From assembly GCA_029975555.1 (NCBI GenBank), contig JARKOY010000074.1:113212-177211 (forward strand): DNA of 64,000 bases, read 5' to 3'. The notes below the pieces were generated by a model. The model was given only the letters and a program-made list of their open reading frames with translations, searched no databases and was not told the origin of the DNA. This document shows positions 53,507-62,029 of this stretch, one piece after another. The position numbers and the translations under genes are program-made. This DNA is from Spirochaetia bacterium (lineage in GTDB: Bacteria > Spirochaetota > Spirochaetia > Treponematales > Rectinemataceae). The first letter of the stretch is position 1, and every line of letters begins with the position of its first letter.

Positions 53507-56263
53507 GTGGAGATAATTAATCTTGCCGGCACATGGAAGCTTGTCCGACTTGCCGACGGCTCGGTGCGCCCCATGCACGTCCCGGGAGACATCTATTCGG
53601 CGCTCATCCAGACAGGAGAGCTCCCCGACCCCTATGTTGGAGAAAACGAGCGTAAAGCCCAGTGGCCCGGCAAAGAAGACTGGAAACTTGAACGCAGCTT
53701 TCTGGTGCCGCATCAGTTTCTCAGATTGCAGACCGTGAGGCTTCTCGTCGACGTCATCGACACTGTGGGCGAAGTGTACCTCAACGGCGCCCTCGTAGGC
53801 ACAAGCGAAAACATGTTTCGGCGCTTCGAGGCCGACCCCAGAGCCCATCTGCATCCCGGCGAAAACACCATCGCCATCGTTATCCGCTCCCCGGAAGCGG
53901 CGGCTCTCCGCGCAGCGCGGCAGCTGCCCTACCCTGTTCCTGCCTCCCTTTACCCAGGATCATCGCCCCACCGCAACCTCATCCGCAAGGCCCAATGTAT
54001 GTCCGGCTGGGACTGGGGCCCCTGCCTCATGACCGGCGGCATCTACGATGCTATTGCGCTCATCGCCACCGATGGCCCCTTCATCCGCGCCGTGATGACC
54101 CGCACGAGGCCGCTCGGAAACTTCAACGGCGCCTCTGACCGTGGACCTGATTTTTCTGTGGAAGTCTCCGCGGAGATCGAAGTTCCAGAACCCATGGACG
54201 TAAAACTCTCCTGCTACCTCGACGGCGTACGCACCGAGGTGGAACAGCCCTGTCAGGTAGGCGCCAACACCATCCGAATCGGCATGGACGTCAGGGCACC
54301 GAAACTGTGGTGGCCGCATGGCCACGGTCAGCCTGCCCTCTACGATCTTTACCTGACCGCGGAGCTCGCTATGCCCCATGCGAGCGTCGATTCGACCAAG
54401 GGTGCTCCGAGTCGGCAAGGATGCCCCTCAGACCTGCCTGCCACCGCGCTCCAGGAGATCACCGCGCCCGCCTCTCCGAGCCCCCACATCATCCACCAGA
54501 AAATTGGTTTTCGCGAACTCAGACTCGTGGCCGAAGAGGACAGCATAGGCCGCAGCTTCACGTTCGTGGTAAACGGCAAAGAAGTCTTCGCCAAGGGGGC
54601 AAACTGGATTCCCGCCGATGCCCTCCCCTCGCGCTGGACCAGAACGCGCATCTCCAGCCTTCTCGATTCCGCGGTGGCGGCGAACATGAACTGCCTGCGG
54701 GTCTGGGGCGGCGGCCGCTACGAGAGCGACGACTTCTACGAACTGTGCGACGAGCGCGGCATCATGGTGTGGCAGGACTGCATGTTCTCCTGCGCCCTGT
54801 ACCCATCGAGCCCTGCATTTCTGGCCAATGTGGAGGCCGAGATAGGCTGGCAGGTTAAACGCCTCTCCCATCACCCCTGCATCGCCCTGTGGTGCGGCAA
54901 CAACGAGGCGCTCGGCGCGATCGGCTGGTACGAGGAATCGAAAAAAAATCCTGCACGCTACATCGTCGACTACGACAGGCTCACTGAAGGCGTATTAGGG
55001 AGGGTCATCAAAAGCCTCGATCCAGACCGCTGTTTCTGGCCCTCGAGCCCCTCGGCGGGCCCGAACGATTTTTCGGACAACTGGCATTCGGACGAGCGGG
55101 GCGACATGCACTTCTGGTCGGTGTGGCACGAGGGGAAGCCCTTCTCCGAGTACCTCACGGTCCGGCCTCGCTTCTGTTCCGAGTTCGGATTTCAGTCCCT
55201 GCCCTCCATGAGGACCATCGCCGACTTCGCCCCAGAGGGCGAACGCAACATCAGCTCGCCCGTCCTCGAAGCTCACCAGAAGCACCCCCAGGGCAACAGC
55301 CTCATCATCGACACCATGCTGCGGTATTTTCGGATGCCCAAGGGCTTTTGCGAGCTCGTCTATCTTTCTCAGGTCCAGCAGGCGATGGCGATCCGTACGG
55401 CCGTCGAGTTCTGGAGAAGCACGATGCCGCGCTGCATGGGCACGCTCTTCTGGCAGCTCAACGACGTATGGCCCGCCGTGAGCTGGTCGAGCCTCAACTA
55501 CGAAGGCTCGTGGAAGCTCTTACAGTACGAGGCGAGGCGCTTCTATGCGCCAGTACTGCTGGCGCTCTTTGTGAGGGATGGCACTGTCCAAGCCCACCTT
55601 GTCAGCGACGCCCCAGGGAAGCACCGCGCGGAGGTAGTGCTCCGCCTCCTCGACTTTCATGGAGAACCCTACGGCATTCCCGAGGGCGTCGACGAAAAAG
55701 ACAAAAGGACCACCAAAATGACCGCTGACAAGAAGTCTGAGGGGGCCATTCTGACTCCCGCGGTGGCCCGAAGCCTGGTCATCGCGGAAAACCACGTGCA
55801 GCCCGTCTGGGCGGTGCCGCTCGATGCGCTGCCATGCAGCGCCGAAGAGGCGTTCCTCGAAGCGAGCCTCGAGGTGCCCGAGCTCGCCATCAGGACGAAG
55901 TCTATTCTTTTCCTCACCGAGCCGAAGCGCTGCGCGCTCCAGGACCCAGGACTCCAGATTGAGCTCATCCCTGGCGCTGAAGGCGCCCTCGAACTCGAGG
56001 TCTTGGCGACGAAGGCACCCGCCTTCTATGTGGCGGCAGAGATCGAGGGCACCGCCGGACAATTCGAAGATGCCGGCTTTTACTGTGCAAAAGGCGAACG
56101 CCGAACACTTCGATTTATTCCCGCTGAACCTCAATCCTCACGGGATGACGCCCGACACAAGATAGCCCAATGTATGCCCGCCGGGCAGCAGCAATCCTCA
56201 GGGAATCGTGCCCAGCAGCTCAAGCTGTGCGTCCATCACTTACAGAACAGCTTTGAACACTGA
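53507..56263 (+). CDS. Beta-mannosidase, GH2
   Basis: A 918-residue enzyme cleaving terminal beta-mannose. It starts at a GTG (53507) behind GGGAGG; the frame upstream crosses the promoter and is not coding. A sugar-binding domain (IINLAGTWKL) leads to GWDWGPCLMTGGIYD, LWWPHGHGQPALYDL and RVWGGGRYESDDFYELCDERGIMVWQ, all beta-mannosidase hallmarks. Acid/base Glu467 is in WCGNNE and nucleophile Glu559 is in FCSEFGF. No signal peptide is seen. A Pro/Ser-rich insertion at about 290-325 and a Gln-rich tail are unusual. The last 24 bases overlap the convergent MATE gene. Confidence 0.93.
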   Translation: MEIINLAGTWKLVRLADGSVRPMHVPGDIYSALIQTGELPDPYVGENERKAQWPGKEDWKLERSFLVPHQFLRLQTVRLLVDVIDTVGEVYLNGALVGTSENMFRRFEADPRAHLHPGENTIAIVIRSPEAAALRAARQLPYPVPASLYPGSSPHRNLIRKAQCMSGWDWGPCLMTGGIYDAIALIATDGPFIRAVMTRTRPLGNFNGASDRGPDFSVEVSAEIEVPEPMDVKLSCYLDGVRTEVEQPCQVGANTIRIGMDVRAPKLWWPHGHGQPALYDLYLTAELAMPHASVDSTKGAPSRQGCPSDLPATALQEITAPASPSPHIIHQKIGFRELRLVAEEDSIGRSFTFVVNGKEVFAKGANWIPADALPSRWTRTRISSLLDSAVAANMNCLRVWGGGRYESDDFYELCDERGIMVWQDCMFSCALYPSSPAFLANVEAEIGWQVKRLSHHPCIALWCGNNEALGAIGWYEESKKNPARYIVDYDRLTEGVLGRVIKSLDPDRCFWPSSPSAGPNDFSDNWHSDERGDMHFWSVWHEGKPFSEYLTVRPRFCSEFGFQSLPSMRTIADFAPEGERNISSPVLEAHQKHPQGNSLIIDTMLRYFRMPKGFCELVYLSQVQQAMAIRTAVEFWRSTMPRCMGTLFWQLNDVWPAVSWSSLNYEGSWKLLQYEARRFYAPVLLALFVRDGTVQAHLVSDAPGKHRAEVVLRLLDFHGEPYGIPEGVDEKDKRTTKMTADKKSEGAILTPAVARSLVIAENHVQPVWAVPLDALPCSAEEAFLEASLEVPELAIRTKSILFLTEPKRCALQDPGLQIELIPGAEGALELEVLATKAPAFYVAAEIEGTAGQFEDAGFYCAKGERRTLRFIPAEPQSSRDDARHKIAQCMPAGQQQSSGNRAQQLKLCVHHLQNSFEH

Positions 56264-57667
56264 TGCGGCGAGCGTGAGGTTGCGCACCCAGCGCTCTTTC
56301 TTGAGCCACCAGGCCGCAACGAGCGCCTTGAATATGTCCGAGAGCTTCGCGATGCCGAAGAGCGCGACGGGCCCCCACGCGGTGTAGCGGAAGATCACGA
56401 AGGCGGCGGGGATGAACATCACATAGGTCACCCCCACATCGACCAGAAGCCCCATCAGCGTATCGCCTCCAGCCCTCGACACTCCGAACTGGGCGTTGAG
56501 TAGACACCAGAGGGGCAGGTAGACACCGATCACCACGATGATGCTGCGCGTCACGCGCTGCGCCGACACTGAGAGGTTCCCAAACACGAGGGGCACTGCG
56601 GCGGTGGAGAGCATGGCAGCAAGCCCTGCTCCAAGGCCGAAGACAATCGAACCCGCCATGATCCACCGGGCCTTCGCTCTGGCTTCTTCGAGTTTTCCTG
56701 CTCCAAGCGTCGATCCTACAATGACATTCGTCGCCGTATGTATTGCCGGAAACACCAGAAAGAGCAGATTGGCCACGGACCAGCCCGCAGCCATGCCCGC
56801 GACGGTCTCTGGCCCTCCGCGCCGATTGTACAGCGCGGTGATGATTGTCTCGGACACAACCCATGCGGTCTCGGAGAAAAACATCATCGCCGAGCGCGAG
56901 ATGACCTCGCCGAAGAACCTGCCGTCGACCTTAAAAATGGTTTTGATGTTGAACGCAAATACCGGTTTTCTTCTCCGGAGCACCACGAAAAAAGCGACGA
57001 TCTCGAGAAGGCGCGCCACCACCGTGGCTATCGCCGCTCCCACCACCTCGAGCCTGGGCGCTCCAAGATTTCCGTAAATCAGAAACCAGTTGCCTATCGT
57101 ATTCGCGACCGCCGCCCCCGTGGAGACGACAAGTGGTATGTTCGGCTCCCCGACGTCGCGGAACGAGCTGCCGACCGCCCCAGAGAGCGCAATGGGAATG
57201 AAAGAGAACGAGACGGCCTTCATGTACCGGGCCCCCTCGGCCACAATCATGGCGCTATCGGCGCTGTTCGAAACCATGAGGGAAAGAAGTGTTTCAGGAA
57301 AAATCTGGCACACGACAAAATAAAGGATCGAGATACCTGCTCCCACAAGGAGCTTGAACCTGAACGCTTGCACCATGCCTTCGCGATTTCGTGCGCCGCG
57401 ATGCTGCGACAGAAAAATTCCCCCCGCCATCGAGACGACATTGACGATCACCATAAAGATAAAATTTACCTGATTGGCGACGTTGACACCGGCCATCTTT
57501 ACGTCGCCGAGCCCTGCCACCATGAAATTGTCCACGAGCGAGACAAGCCCTGTGATGAGGCTCTGCAGCATGACAGGAATGGCGAGGGCGAGTGCCTCTC
57601 GATAAAAAGGCCAGGGACCAAAGAATGTCCACGGACGTCCGAAGGCATGTATGGATTTATTCTGCAT
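56240..57667 (-). CDS. MATE-family efflux transporter
   Basis: A 475-residue membrane protein with about 12 hydrophobic segments. It shows the MATE repeats ALAIPVMLQSLITGLVSLVDNFMVAGLGD in the first half and SETAWVVSETIITALYNRRGGPETVAGMAAG in the second. MATE proteins export cationic drugs and metabolites using H+ or Na+ gradients; the substrate here is unknown. It is a single gene, convergent with the beta-mannosidase gene and divergent from thioredoxin. Confidence 0.9.
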   Translation of the reverse strand: MQNKSIHAFGRPWTFFGPWPFYREALALAIPVMLQSLITGLVSLVDNFMVAGLGDVKMAGVNVANQVNFIFMVIVNVVSMAGGIFLSQHRGARNREGMVQAFRFKLLVGAGISILYFVVCQIFPETLLSLMVSNSADSAMIVAEGARYMKAVSFSFIPIALSGAVGSSFRDVGEPNIPLVVSTGAAVANTIGNWFLIYGNLGAPRLEVVGAAIATVVARLLEIVAFFVVLRRRKPVFAFNIKTIFKVDGRFFGEVISRSAMMFFSETAWVVSETIITALYNRRGGPETVAGMAAGWSVANLLFLVFPAIHTATNVIVGSTLGAGKLEEARAKARWIMAGSIVFGLGAGLAAMLSTAAVPLVFGNLSVSAQRVTRSIIVVIGVYLPLWCLLNAQFGVSRAGGDTLMGLLVDVGVTYVMFIPAAFVIFRYTAWGPVALFGIAKLSDIFKALVAAWWLKKERWVRNLTLAASVFKAVL

Positions 57668-57759
57668 ACGCTTTTCAGTAGGTTTTAACAGACTGTGGCA
57701 TCATGGCATAGAATTTAATTTTTTGCTAGCCAGAGGCCCGGAATTCATACTCTCTCTAT

Positions 57760-57788
57760 TTGACGCCCCATGGCGCGGACAGTATACT
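57760..57788 (+). promoter_or_regulatory. Thioredoxin promoter
   Basis: TTGACG (57760-57765), 17 bases, TATACT (57783-57788), 70 bases before the trxA ATG: a strong sigma-70-type promoter. Confidence 0.65.
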
Positions 57789-57857
57789 TTACGTACGCAT
57801 CGCTTTGGATTATAGACAGAGTTGAAGGTTGACGTGTGCAAAGGAGTCTGAACCAAC

Positions 57858-58181
57858 ATGAGCGCTGAAGTTACCCTGACCGCCGAAAATTTTAAACATG
57901 AAGTATTGGAGTCGGAAATTCCCGTCCTTGTAGATTTTTGGGCCGAGTGGTGTATGCCCTGCAAGATGATCGGCCCCACTGTTGCCCAGATTGCAGAGGC
58001 ATACAAAGACAGGATCAAGGTGGGAAAGCTCAATGTCGATGATCAGAGCGACATCGCCTCGCAGTACGGTATTATCTCCATCCCGACCCTCATCGTATTC
58101 ACTAAAGGACAGGTGTTCCGACAGAAGGTCGGCGCGGTGCCCCGCCAGGAAATCGAGAAGCTGTTCAAAGACCTCATCTAG
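57858..58181 (+). CDS. trxA: Thioredoxin
   Basis: A 107-residue cytoplasmic disulfide reductase with the full thioredoxin fold (VLVDFWAEWC, cis-Pro in SIPTLIVF). The active site is WCMPC (Cys32, Cys35) instead of the usual WCGPC. A residue change between the cysteines alters redox potential and pKa in studied thioredoxins, so a shifted partner range is possible. An AAAGGAG site precedes the ATG. The last 8 bases overlap the convergent lipoprotein gene. Confidence 0.93.
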   Translation: MSAEVTLTAENFKHEVLESEIPVLVDFWAEWCMPCKMIGPTVAQIAEAYKDRIKVGKLNVDDQSDIASQYGIISIPTLIVFTKGQVFRQKVGAVPRQEIEKLFKDLI

Positions 58182-59217
58182 CGACGAGGCCTGGGCTCTG
58201 GCTCCCGCTCTCGCCTACACTCCAGGCTTCCGCTCCGTACTTCGCTCCACTAGCCCTGAGGAGGGGCTTCGTAGTCGAAGGTTTCCACAAAAAAGCATCT
58301 TCCCACACCGGCGGCGAATCCAAGCGCCAGAGCCCGGCATCGGCCAGCTCCTGCACAAGGGCCAGTATCTTGGATGCCCCAAGGCTGCCGCCCTTCGAGT
58401 TCTCTGCATAAAAAAGTCCGTCGACGGGCGCCTCGCCTTCCCGTTCATACACAGAAATAGCGCCGCTCGCGTCCGGCAAGCCCCCCGCATCCGACCAGAA
58501 ATCTCGCCCCGTCGGCGTCGCATCGATCCCGCCCGACAGCCCCAGGTCAGTTCCCATCTCATTCTTCTCCTCTGGGATACCCTCCGGCGCGAGGTGGAGC
58601 ACGATGACCTCTCCTTCCTTCACCTCGCATGCAGGGAAATCGAACTTCATCATCTTCGTCGAACTTGCCCACTGGACAAACATCCCGCCCAAATTCCCCG
58701 CCTTCTTCACATAAAACTCGGCATAATCGCGGTGCGGCGTCTTCTTCGACGTATTCTTCGAAGTCTGCACCTCGCTGAGCACGAGCGCAGCGGGACGATC
58801 ATTGTATCCCTTGAACTGGACCTGCACACGCGTCATGTTGCCGCTCAAGTCCTGCACATTGCCCGCCAGCGTCACAGGCTCCCCGGGTGTCGGCTGTGGC
58901 TCGAAACGGACACTCACCCTGGCATCGGTGCTCTCGGCGGACACGACGAGGTTTTTGGGCTCCGCGCAGAAACTCCCGTCTCGAACCTGGACGGGCTCAT
59001 CGAACTCGAGCACGAATTCACGGGCATTTTCGAGCCTTGCATTCCTCACGATCGGCGGACGTATATCTCCAAGCGCCGCACGCTCGATGCCAGGCGGCGT
59101 ACAGCCCGCCACAACCCAGGACAAAAGCCCGAACATCAAAGCCTCGCGGCCCAGACGGGCGCACACCATGCCCTTTCCGGCTCCGCCCCGATTCCCTATT
59201 CTGTTTTTCCGCGACAT
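58174..59217 (-). CDS. Lipoprotein with a lamin-tail-type domain
   Basis: A 347-residue protein with a charged N-terminus, a hydrophobic stretch and a lipobox VVAGC (Cys39). Residues about 55-130 look like a bacterial Ig-like beta-sandwich (REFVLEFDEPVQVRDGSF). From about 145 there is a lamin-tail domain (LVLSEVQTSKN, DYAEFYVKKAGNLGG, EVIVLHLAPEG). Such surface or periplasmic lipoproteins recur in spirochaetes, but their function is unknown. A 13-base hairpin lies 22 bases upstream of the start. Confidence 0.75.
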   Translation of the reverse strand: MSRKNRIGNRGGAGKGMVCARLGREALMFGLLSWVVAGCTPPGIERAALGDIRPPIVRNARLENAREFVLEFDEPVQVRDGSFCAEPKNLVVSAESTDARVSVRFEPQPTPGEPVTLAGNVQDLSGNMTRVQVQFKGYNDRPAALVLSEVQTSKNTSKKTPHRDYAEFYVKKAGNLGGMFVQWASSTKMMKFDFPACEVKEGEVIVLHLAPEGIPEEKNEMGTDLGLSGGIDATPTGRDFWSDAGGLPDASGAISVYEREGEAPVDGLFYAENSKGGSLGASKILALVQELADAGLWRLDSPPVWEDAFLWKPSTTKPLLRASGAKYGAEAWSVGESGSQSPGLVAR

Positions 59218-59238
59218 AATCCCGCTCCCCCGAGAAGG

Positions 59239-59287
59239 CGCTGCGCCACACAGAGACCTCCTTGCATGCCTGTCGTGTGGCGCAGCG
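59239..59287 (-). other. 13-base perfect hairpin in front of the lamin-tail lipoprotein gene
   Basis: CGCTGCGCCACAC (59239-59251) pairs perfectly with GTGTGGCGCAGCG (59275-59287) around a 23-base loop. It ends 22 bases before the lipoprotein ATG (59217) on its transcript. It could be an mRNA control structure, the end of an upstream transcript, or a REP-like element. Confidence 0.5.
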
Positions 59288-59334
59288 AGCCTTCCTCAAC
59301 ATAGACGCAGAGAATATCCGCGGCTGCTTCAAAT

Positions 59335-59616
59335 TTAGAGTTGTGCAAGCATCTTTTCCCAAACTTTACTTCTATATAAACCAAGATTGACGTAGGTCTT
59401 GGAGCGCCGTAAAATATGGTACGGTATATTCTGCAAAAAAAGCGATCCCATGACACGTGAGCCTGTTGCGGCGGCCACGTGCGTCATCGCCGTCAGGTAT
59501 GTCTCAAAATCGGAGCGGGGCTCACGGTCTGATGCATAGATCCCATCGTAAGGAGATTTCACGAAATGGACATTCCACGGATATTCAACATCACTGAAAG
59601 TGCTCACCGCATCCAC
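59335..59616 (-). CDS. Doubtful small frame upstream of the lipoprotein gene
   Basis: A 93-codon minus-strand frame with a GTG start inside the 5' end of the methyltransferase gene. The part outside that gene (59335-59565) reads protein-like, for example MTHVAAATGSRVMGSLFLQN and YHILRRSKTYVNLGLY. It matches nothing I know and has no ribosome site. It may be a remnant or chance. Otherwise the 348 bases 59218-59565 hold only the hairpin at 59239-59287 and presumably the methyltransferase promoter. Confidence 0.2.
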   Translation of the reverse strand: MDAVSTFSDVEYPWNVHFVKSPYDGIYASDREPRSDFETYLTAMTHVAAATGSRVMGSLFLQNIPYHILRRSKTYVNLGLYRSKVWEKMLAQL

Positions 59617-60312
59617 AACCCATTCACACCCGAAAAGCTCGCCACGCTCGGCGCAGCGCTGCGCATGGAAGCGGGGACCCGCGTGCTCGACCTCGGCTGC
59701 GGGTCAGGGGAGATGCTGTGTACCTGGGCACGCGATTACAGCATCATCGGCACGGGCATCGACATGAGCCAGTTGTTCATCGAGCAAGCGAAACGCCGCG
59801 CTGAAGAACTTGGTGTCGCCGACAAGGTCAAGTTCATCCACGGCGATGCTGCAGGCTACGTCGCCGACGAAAAGGTCGATGTGGCAGCCTGTGTCGGTGC
59901 CACGTGGATCGGTGGAGGAGTAGCCGGCACTATCGAGCTTCTGGCGCAGAGCCTCCGCACCGGAGGGGTCATCCTCATCGGCGAGCCCTACTGGCGGCAG
60001 TTACCCCCGACGGAAGATGTTGCCAAGCGCTGCCTTGCCACCTCAATCTCCGACTTTCTCGTGCTTCCGGAGCTCCTCACCTCTTTTGGCCGCCTTGGTT
60101 ACGACGTCGTTGAAATGGTTCTGGCTGATCAAGACAGCTGGGACAGATATGAGGCGGCCAAATGGCTCACCATGCGCCGCTGGCTTGAAGCTAACCCCGA
60201 CGATGAGCTGGCGAAAGAAGTCCGATCCCAACTGACATCGGAACCCGCGCGCTACGCTGCGTACACCCGTGAATACCTCGGCTGGGGTGTGTTTGCGCTG
60301 ATGCGGCGATGA
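59566..60312 (+). CDS. Class I SAM-dependent methyltransferase
   Basis: A 248-residue soluble methyltransferase. Motif I VLDLGCGSGEM (about 38-48) and the acidic GTGIDMSQLFIEQA that follows bind S-adenosylmethionine; VKFIHGDAAGY is motif III-like. The C-terminal half gives few clues to the acceptor. An AAGGAGA ribosome site precedes the ATG. It is the last gene with the high GC of the main chromosome; base composition falls beyond about 60400. Confidence 0.85.
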   Translation: MDIPRIFNITESAHRIHNPFTPEKLATLGAALRMEAGTRVLDLGCGSGEMLCTWARDYSIIGTGIDMSQLFIEQAKRRAEELGVADKVKFIHGDAAGYVADEKVDVAACVGATWIGGGVAGTIELLAQSLRTGGVILIGEPYWRQLPPTEDVAKRCLATSISDFLVLPELLTSFGRLGYDVVEMVLADQDSWDRYEAAKWLTMRRWLEANPDDELAKEVRSQLTSEPARYAAYTREYLGWGVFALMRR

Positions 60313-60423
60313 GGGCATTCAGGGGCGACTCATAAAGTAGCGAAAATTGGGTCAGGCCCGACACCTCACTCAACGTTACTTTTATCATTCTCTTTCATGT
60401 TCTTTGGGGATACAAAAAACAAC

Positions 60424-60459
60424 TTGACAATACCAATTATATTTTGAATAAGCCTTATT
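60424..60459 (+). promoter_or_regulatory. Promoter and palindrome before the HicB-like gene
   Basis: TTGACA (60424-60429), 17 bases, AATAAG (60447-60452). The palindrome AATAAG-C-CTTATT (60447-60459) covers the -10 box, as expected for antitoxin self-repression. Confidence 0.5.
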
Positions 60460-60492
60460 GAAACGACTTACTTCACAAGAAGGAGGTCAAAA

Positions 60493-60918
60493 ATGATGTA
60501 TCATTTTAAAATTCATAAAGAAGAACATGGATTTTGGGCTGAAGCCTGTGAATTATCGGGTTGTGTCGCTCAGGCTAACACGCTTCCTGAGCTGAAAAAG
60601 GCATGTGAAGAAGCCCTCAACCTGTATTTGGAAGAACCTTCTGATTCAAAAATAGTTTTTCCATTACCGGATAGTACCCTGGATACGAATAAAGAACTGC
60701 TTTCTATTCCTGTTGATCCGGAAATTGCATTCGCAGTGTTATTACGGTATTATCGTTCAAGTTCAAAGCTGACACAAAAACAAGTATCGAAAATGTTGGG
60801 TATGAAGAGTGTATACAGTTACCAACGTCTTGAGAGGAAATCAAATCCGACACTGCATCTCATGAAGAAAATACATACGGTATTCCCTGATATGAAATTA
60901 GAGCATATCTTTGAGTAA
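60493..60918 (+). CDS. HicB-like antitoxin with C-terminal helix-turn-helix, no HicA partner
   Basis: A 141-residue protein. Residues 1-60 are a HicB-type RNase H-like fold (YHFKIHKEEHGFWAEACELSGCVAQANTLPEL), and residues 85-141 an XRE-type DNA-binding domain (LTQKQVSKMLGMKSVYSYQRLERKS). HicB normally neutralises the small mRNA-cleaving toxin HicA. No HicA-like frame exists on either side: 60313-60492 and 60919-60996 are non-coding. A perfect AAGGAGG site precedes the ATG. Lower GC and A/T-ending codons suggest acquisition. Confidence 0.82.
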   Translation: MMYHFKIHKEEHGFWAEACELSGCVAQANTLPELKKACEEALNLYLEEPSDSKIVFPLPDSTLDTNKELLSIPVDPEIAFAVLLRYYRSSSKLTQKQVSKMLGMKSVYSYQRLERKSNPTLHLMKKIHTVFPDMKLEHIFE

Positions 60919-60996
60919 CATCTTTCCTCCTCTCATAAAGCAAGGCAGAAAACCAAGAAAAAAAATAAGCTACAAACGCGTTGAGCAGGTTGAACA

Positions 60997-61923
60997 ATGG
61001 AGAACGAAAAAATCGAGGCACTCCTTGAGCGAATTGCCGTTGCGCTGGAGCGACTGATTGAGCAGGCACATCAAGGTGGAACCGTCGCCGAGGCCGCTCA
61101 GAGCCGCCCTAACGCCGACGAAAGCGGCCCAGACGCACGGCGTCCAGGCTCCAGCCATCCACCGCCCTCAATCTTGGAACCCTTCCTCAACTCCAGAGGA
61201 ATCCAGATCAAGGCTCGCCCCGCCGATGACGCAGCTGACCAAGTCATCGATAGTCTGTCGCTATATCTCGGCGAACGCTACGATGCGCTCTCTGGCCTTC
61301 TTGGCAAGATCAAGCGTGCGATGCAGACAGGAATGCCAATCACCGAAAGTCTGAAAGGCCGTCCACAACAAGATGTCAGTTCTGCATGTCAGTTCTGTAC
61401 ACGACTTCACGAAGTTGCGTTTCTCGAACAATACCAATATTTCCGGTCACCTACTTACATAATCAAGGCGAAGACCACTACTCTACCGAAGGCCCAGCGC
61501 TTCTTCGGCGGGCAATGGCTGGAGCGGTTCATTCTTCAGAAAGTCAAGGCCGTTTATGCCCAAGTTGCCTCGGAGATCACAGGAGAACTGGGATTCGAGT
61601 ATCTCATCAATCCCCAGATTAGCCTGCCGAATGGGGACGATTTTGAACTCGACATCTTGGTTGCGATGGGTAGATATGTCTACTGGATCGAGGCTAAGTC
61701 CGGTGACTACCAACAGCACATAGCCAAGTATTCGAAGTTTGCTCGCCTTCTTGGACTGGACTTCGATCATTCCTTTATGGTACTGACAGATGTGCCAGAT
61801 GATCGTTGCGACGCGCTTTCATCGCTGTTCTCAATGACCGTTTGTACCCTTCGGACTGTCGAGGATAAGTTGCTGGCAATCGCGCGAGACGACACTGCTC
61901 AACAAATAGCTGCAGCGGACTAG
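60997..61923 (+). CDS. PD-(D/E)XK nuclease-like protein with unrecognised N-terminal region
   Basis: A 308-residue protein. Residues 171-265 carry a nuclease core like that of Card1/DUF1887 proteins: GGQWLERF (Glu176), FELDILV (Asp219), YWIEAKSG (Glu232, Lys234) and a following helix. The family normally joins this to a CARF sensor; here the first 170 residues differ. Residues 1-27 form an amphipathic helix, 28-57 a Pro/Ser-rich linker, and 60-125 a helical region (NSRGIQIKARPADDAADQVI) ending near Cys131-x-x-Cys134. No CRISPR array is present. A defence-type nuclease is plausible but unproven; no good ribosome site is seen. Confidence 0.65.
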   Translation: MENEKIEALLERIAVALERLIEQAHQGGTVAEAAQSRPNADESGPDARRPGSSHPPPSILEPFLNSRGIQIKARPADDAADQVIDSLSLYLGERYDALSGLLGKIKRAMQTGMPITESLKGRPQQDVSSACQFCTRLHEVAFLEQYQYFRSPTYIIKAKTTTLPKAQRFFGGQWLERFILQKVKAVYAQVASEITGELGFEYLINPQISLPNGDDFELDILVAMGRYVYWIEAKSGDYQQHIAKYSKFARLLGLDFDHSFMVLTDVPDDRCDALSSLFSMTVCTLRTVEDKLLAIARDDTAQQIAAAD

Positions 61924-61987
61924 TCTTCGCTCGCCGCTGGGCGCCAGCCACTCTATCTCCCCTTGCTGGCACAAAATGTTTATTCGA

Positions 61988-62020
61988 CATGCATGCATAA
62001 TAGATTATATTGCATGCATG
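61988..62020. promoter_or_regulatory. FitA-like antitoxin operator (large inverted repeat)
   Basis: CATGCATGCA (61988-61997) and TGCATGCATG (62011-62020) form a perfect 10-base inverted repeat. The centre contains TAAT-AG-ATTA. It ends 9 bases before the antitoxin start. FitA/VapB-type proteins bind such repeats to repress their own operon. Confidence 0.65.
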
Positions 62021-62029
62021 GAGGGTTTT

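Noticed and set aside
60997..61923. CRISPR association of the Card1-like protein
   Set aside because: No repeat array, cas gene or CARF domain is seen in the window; the nuclease core alone does not show a CRISPR link.
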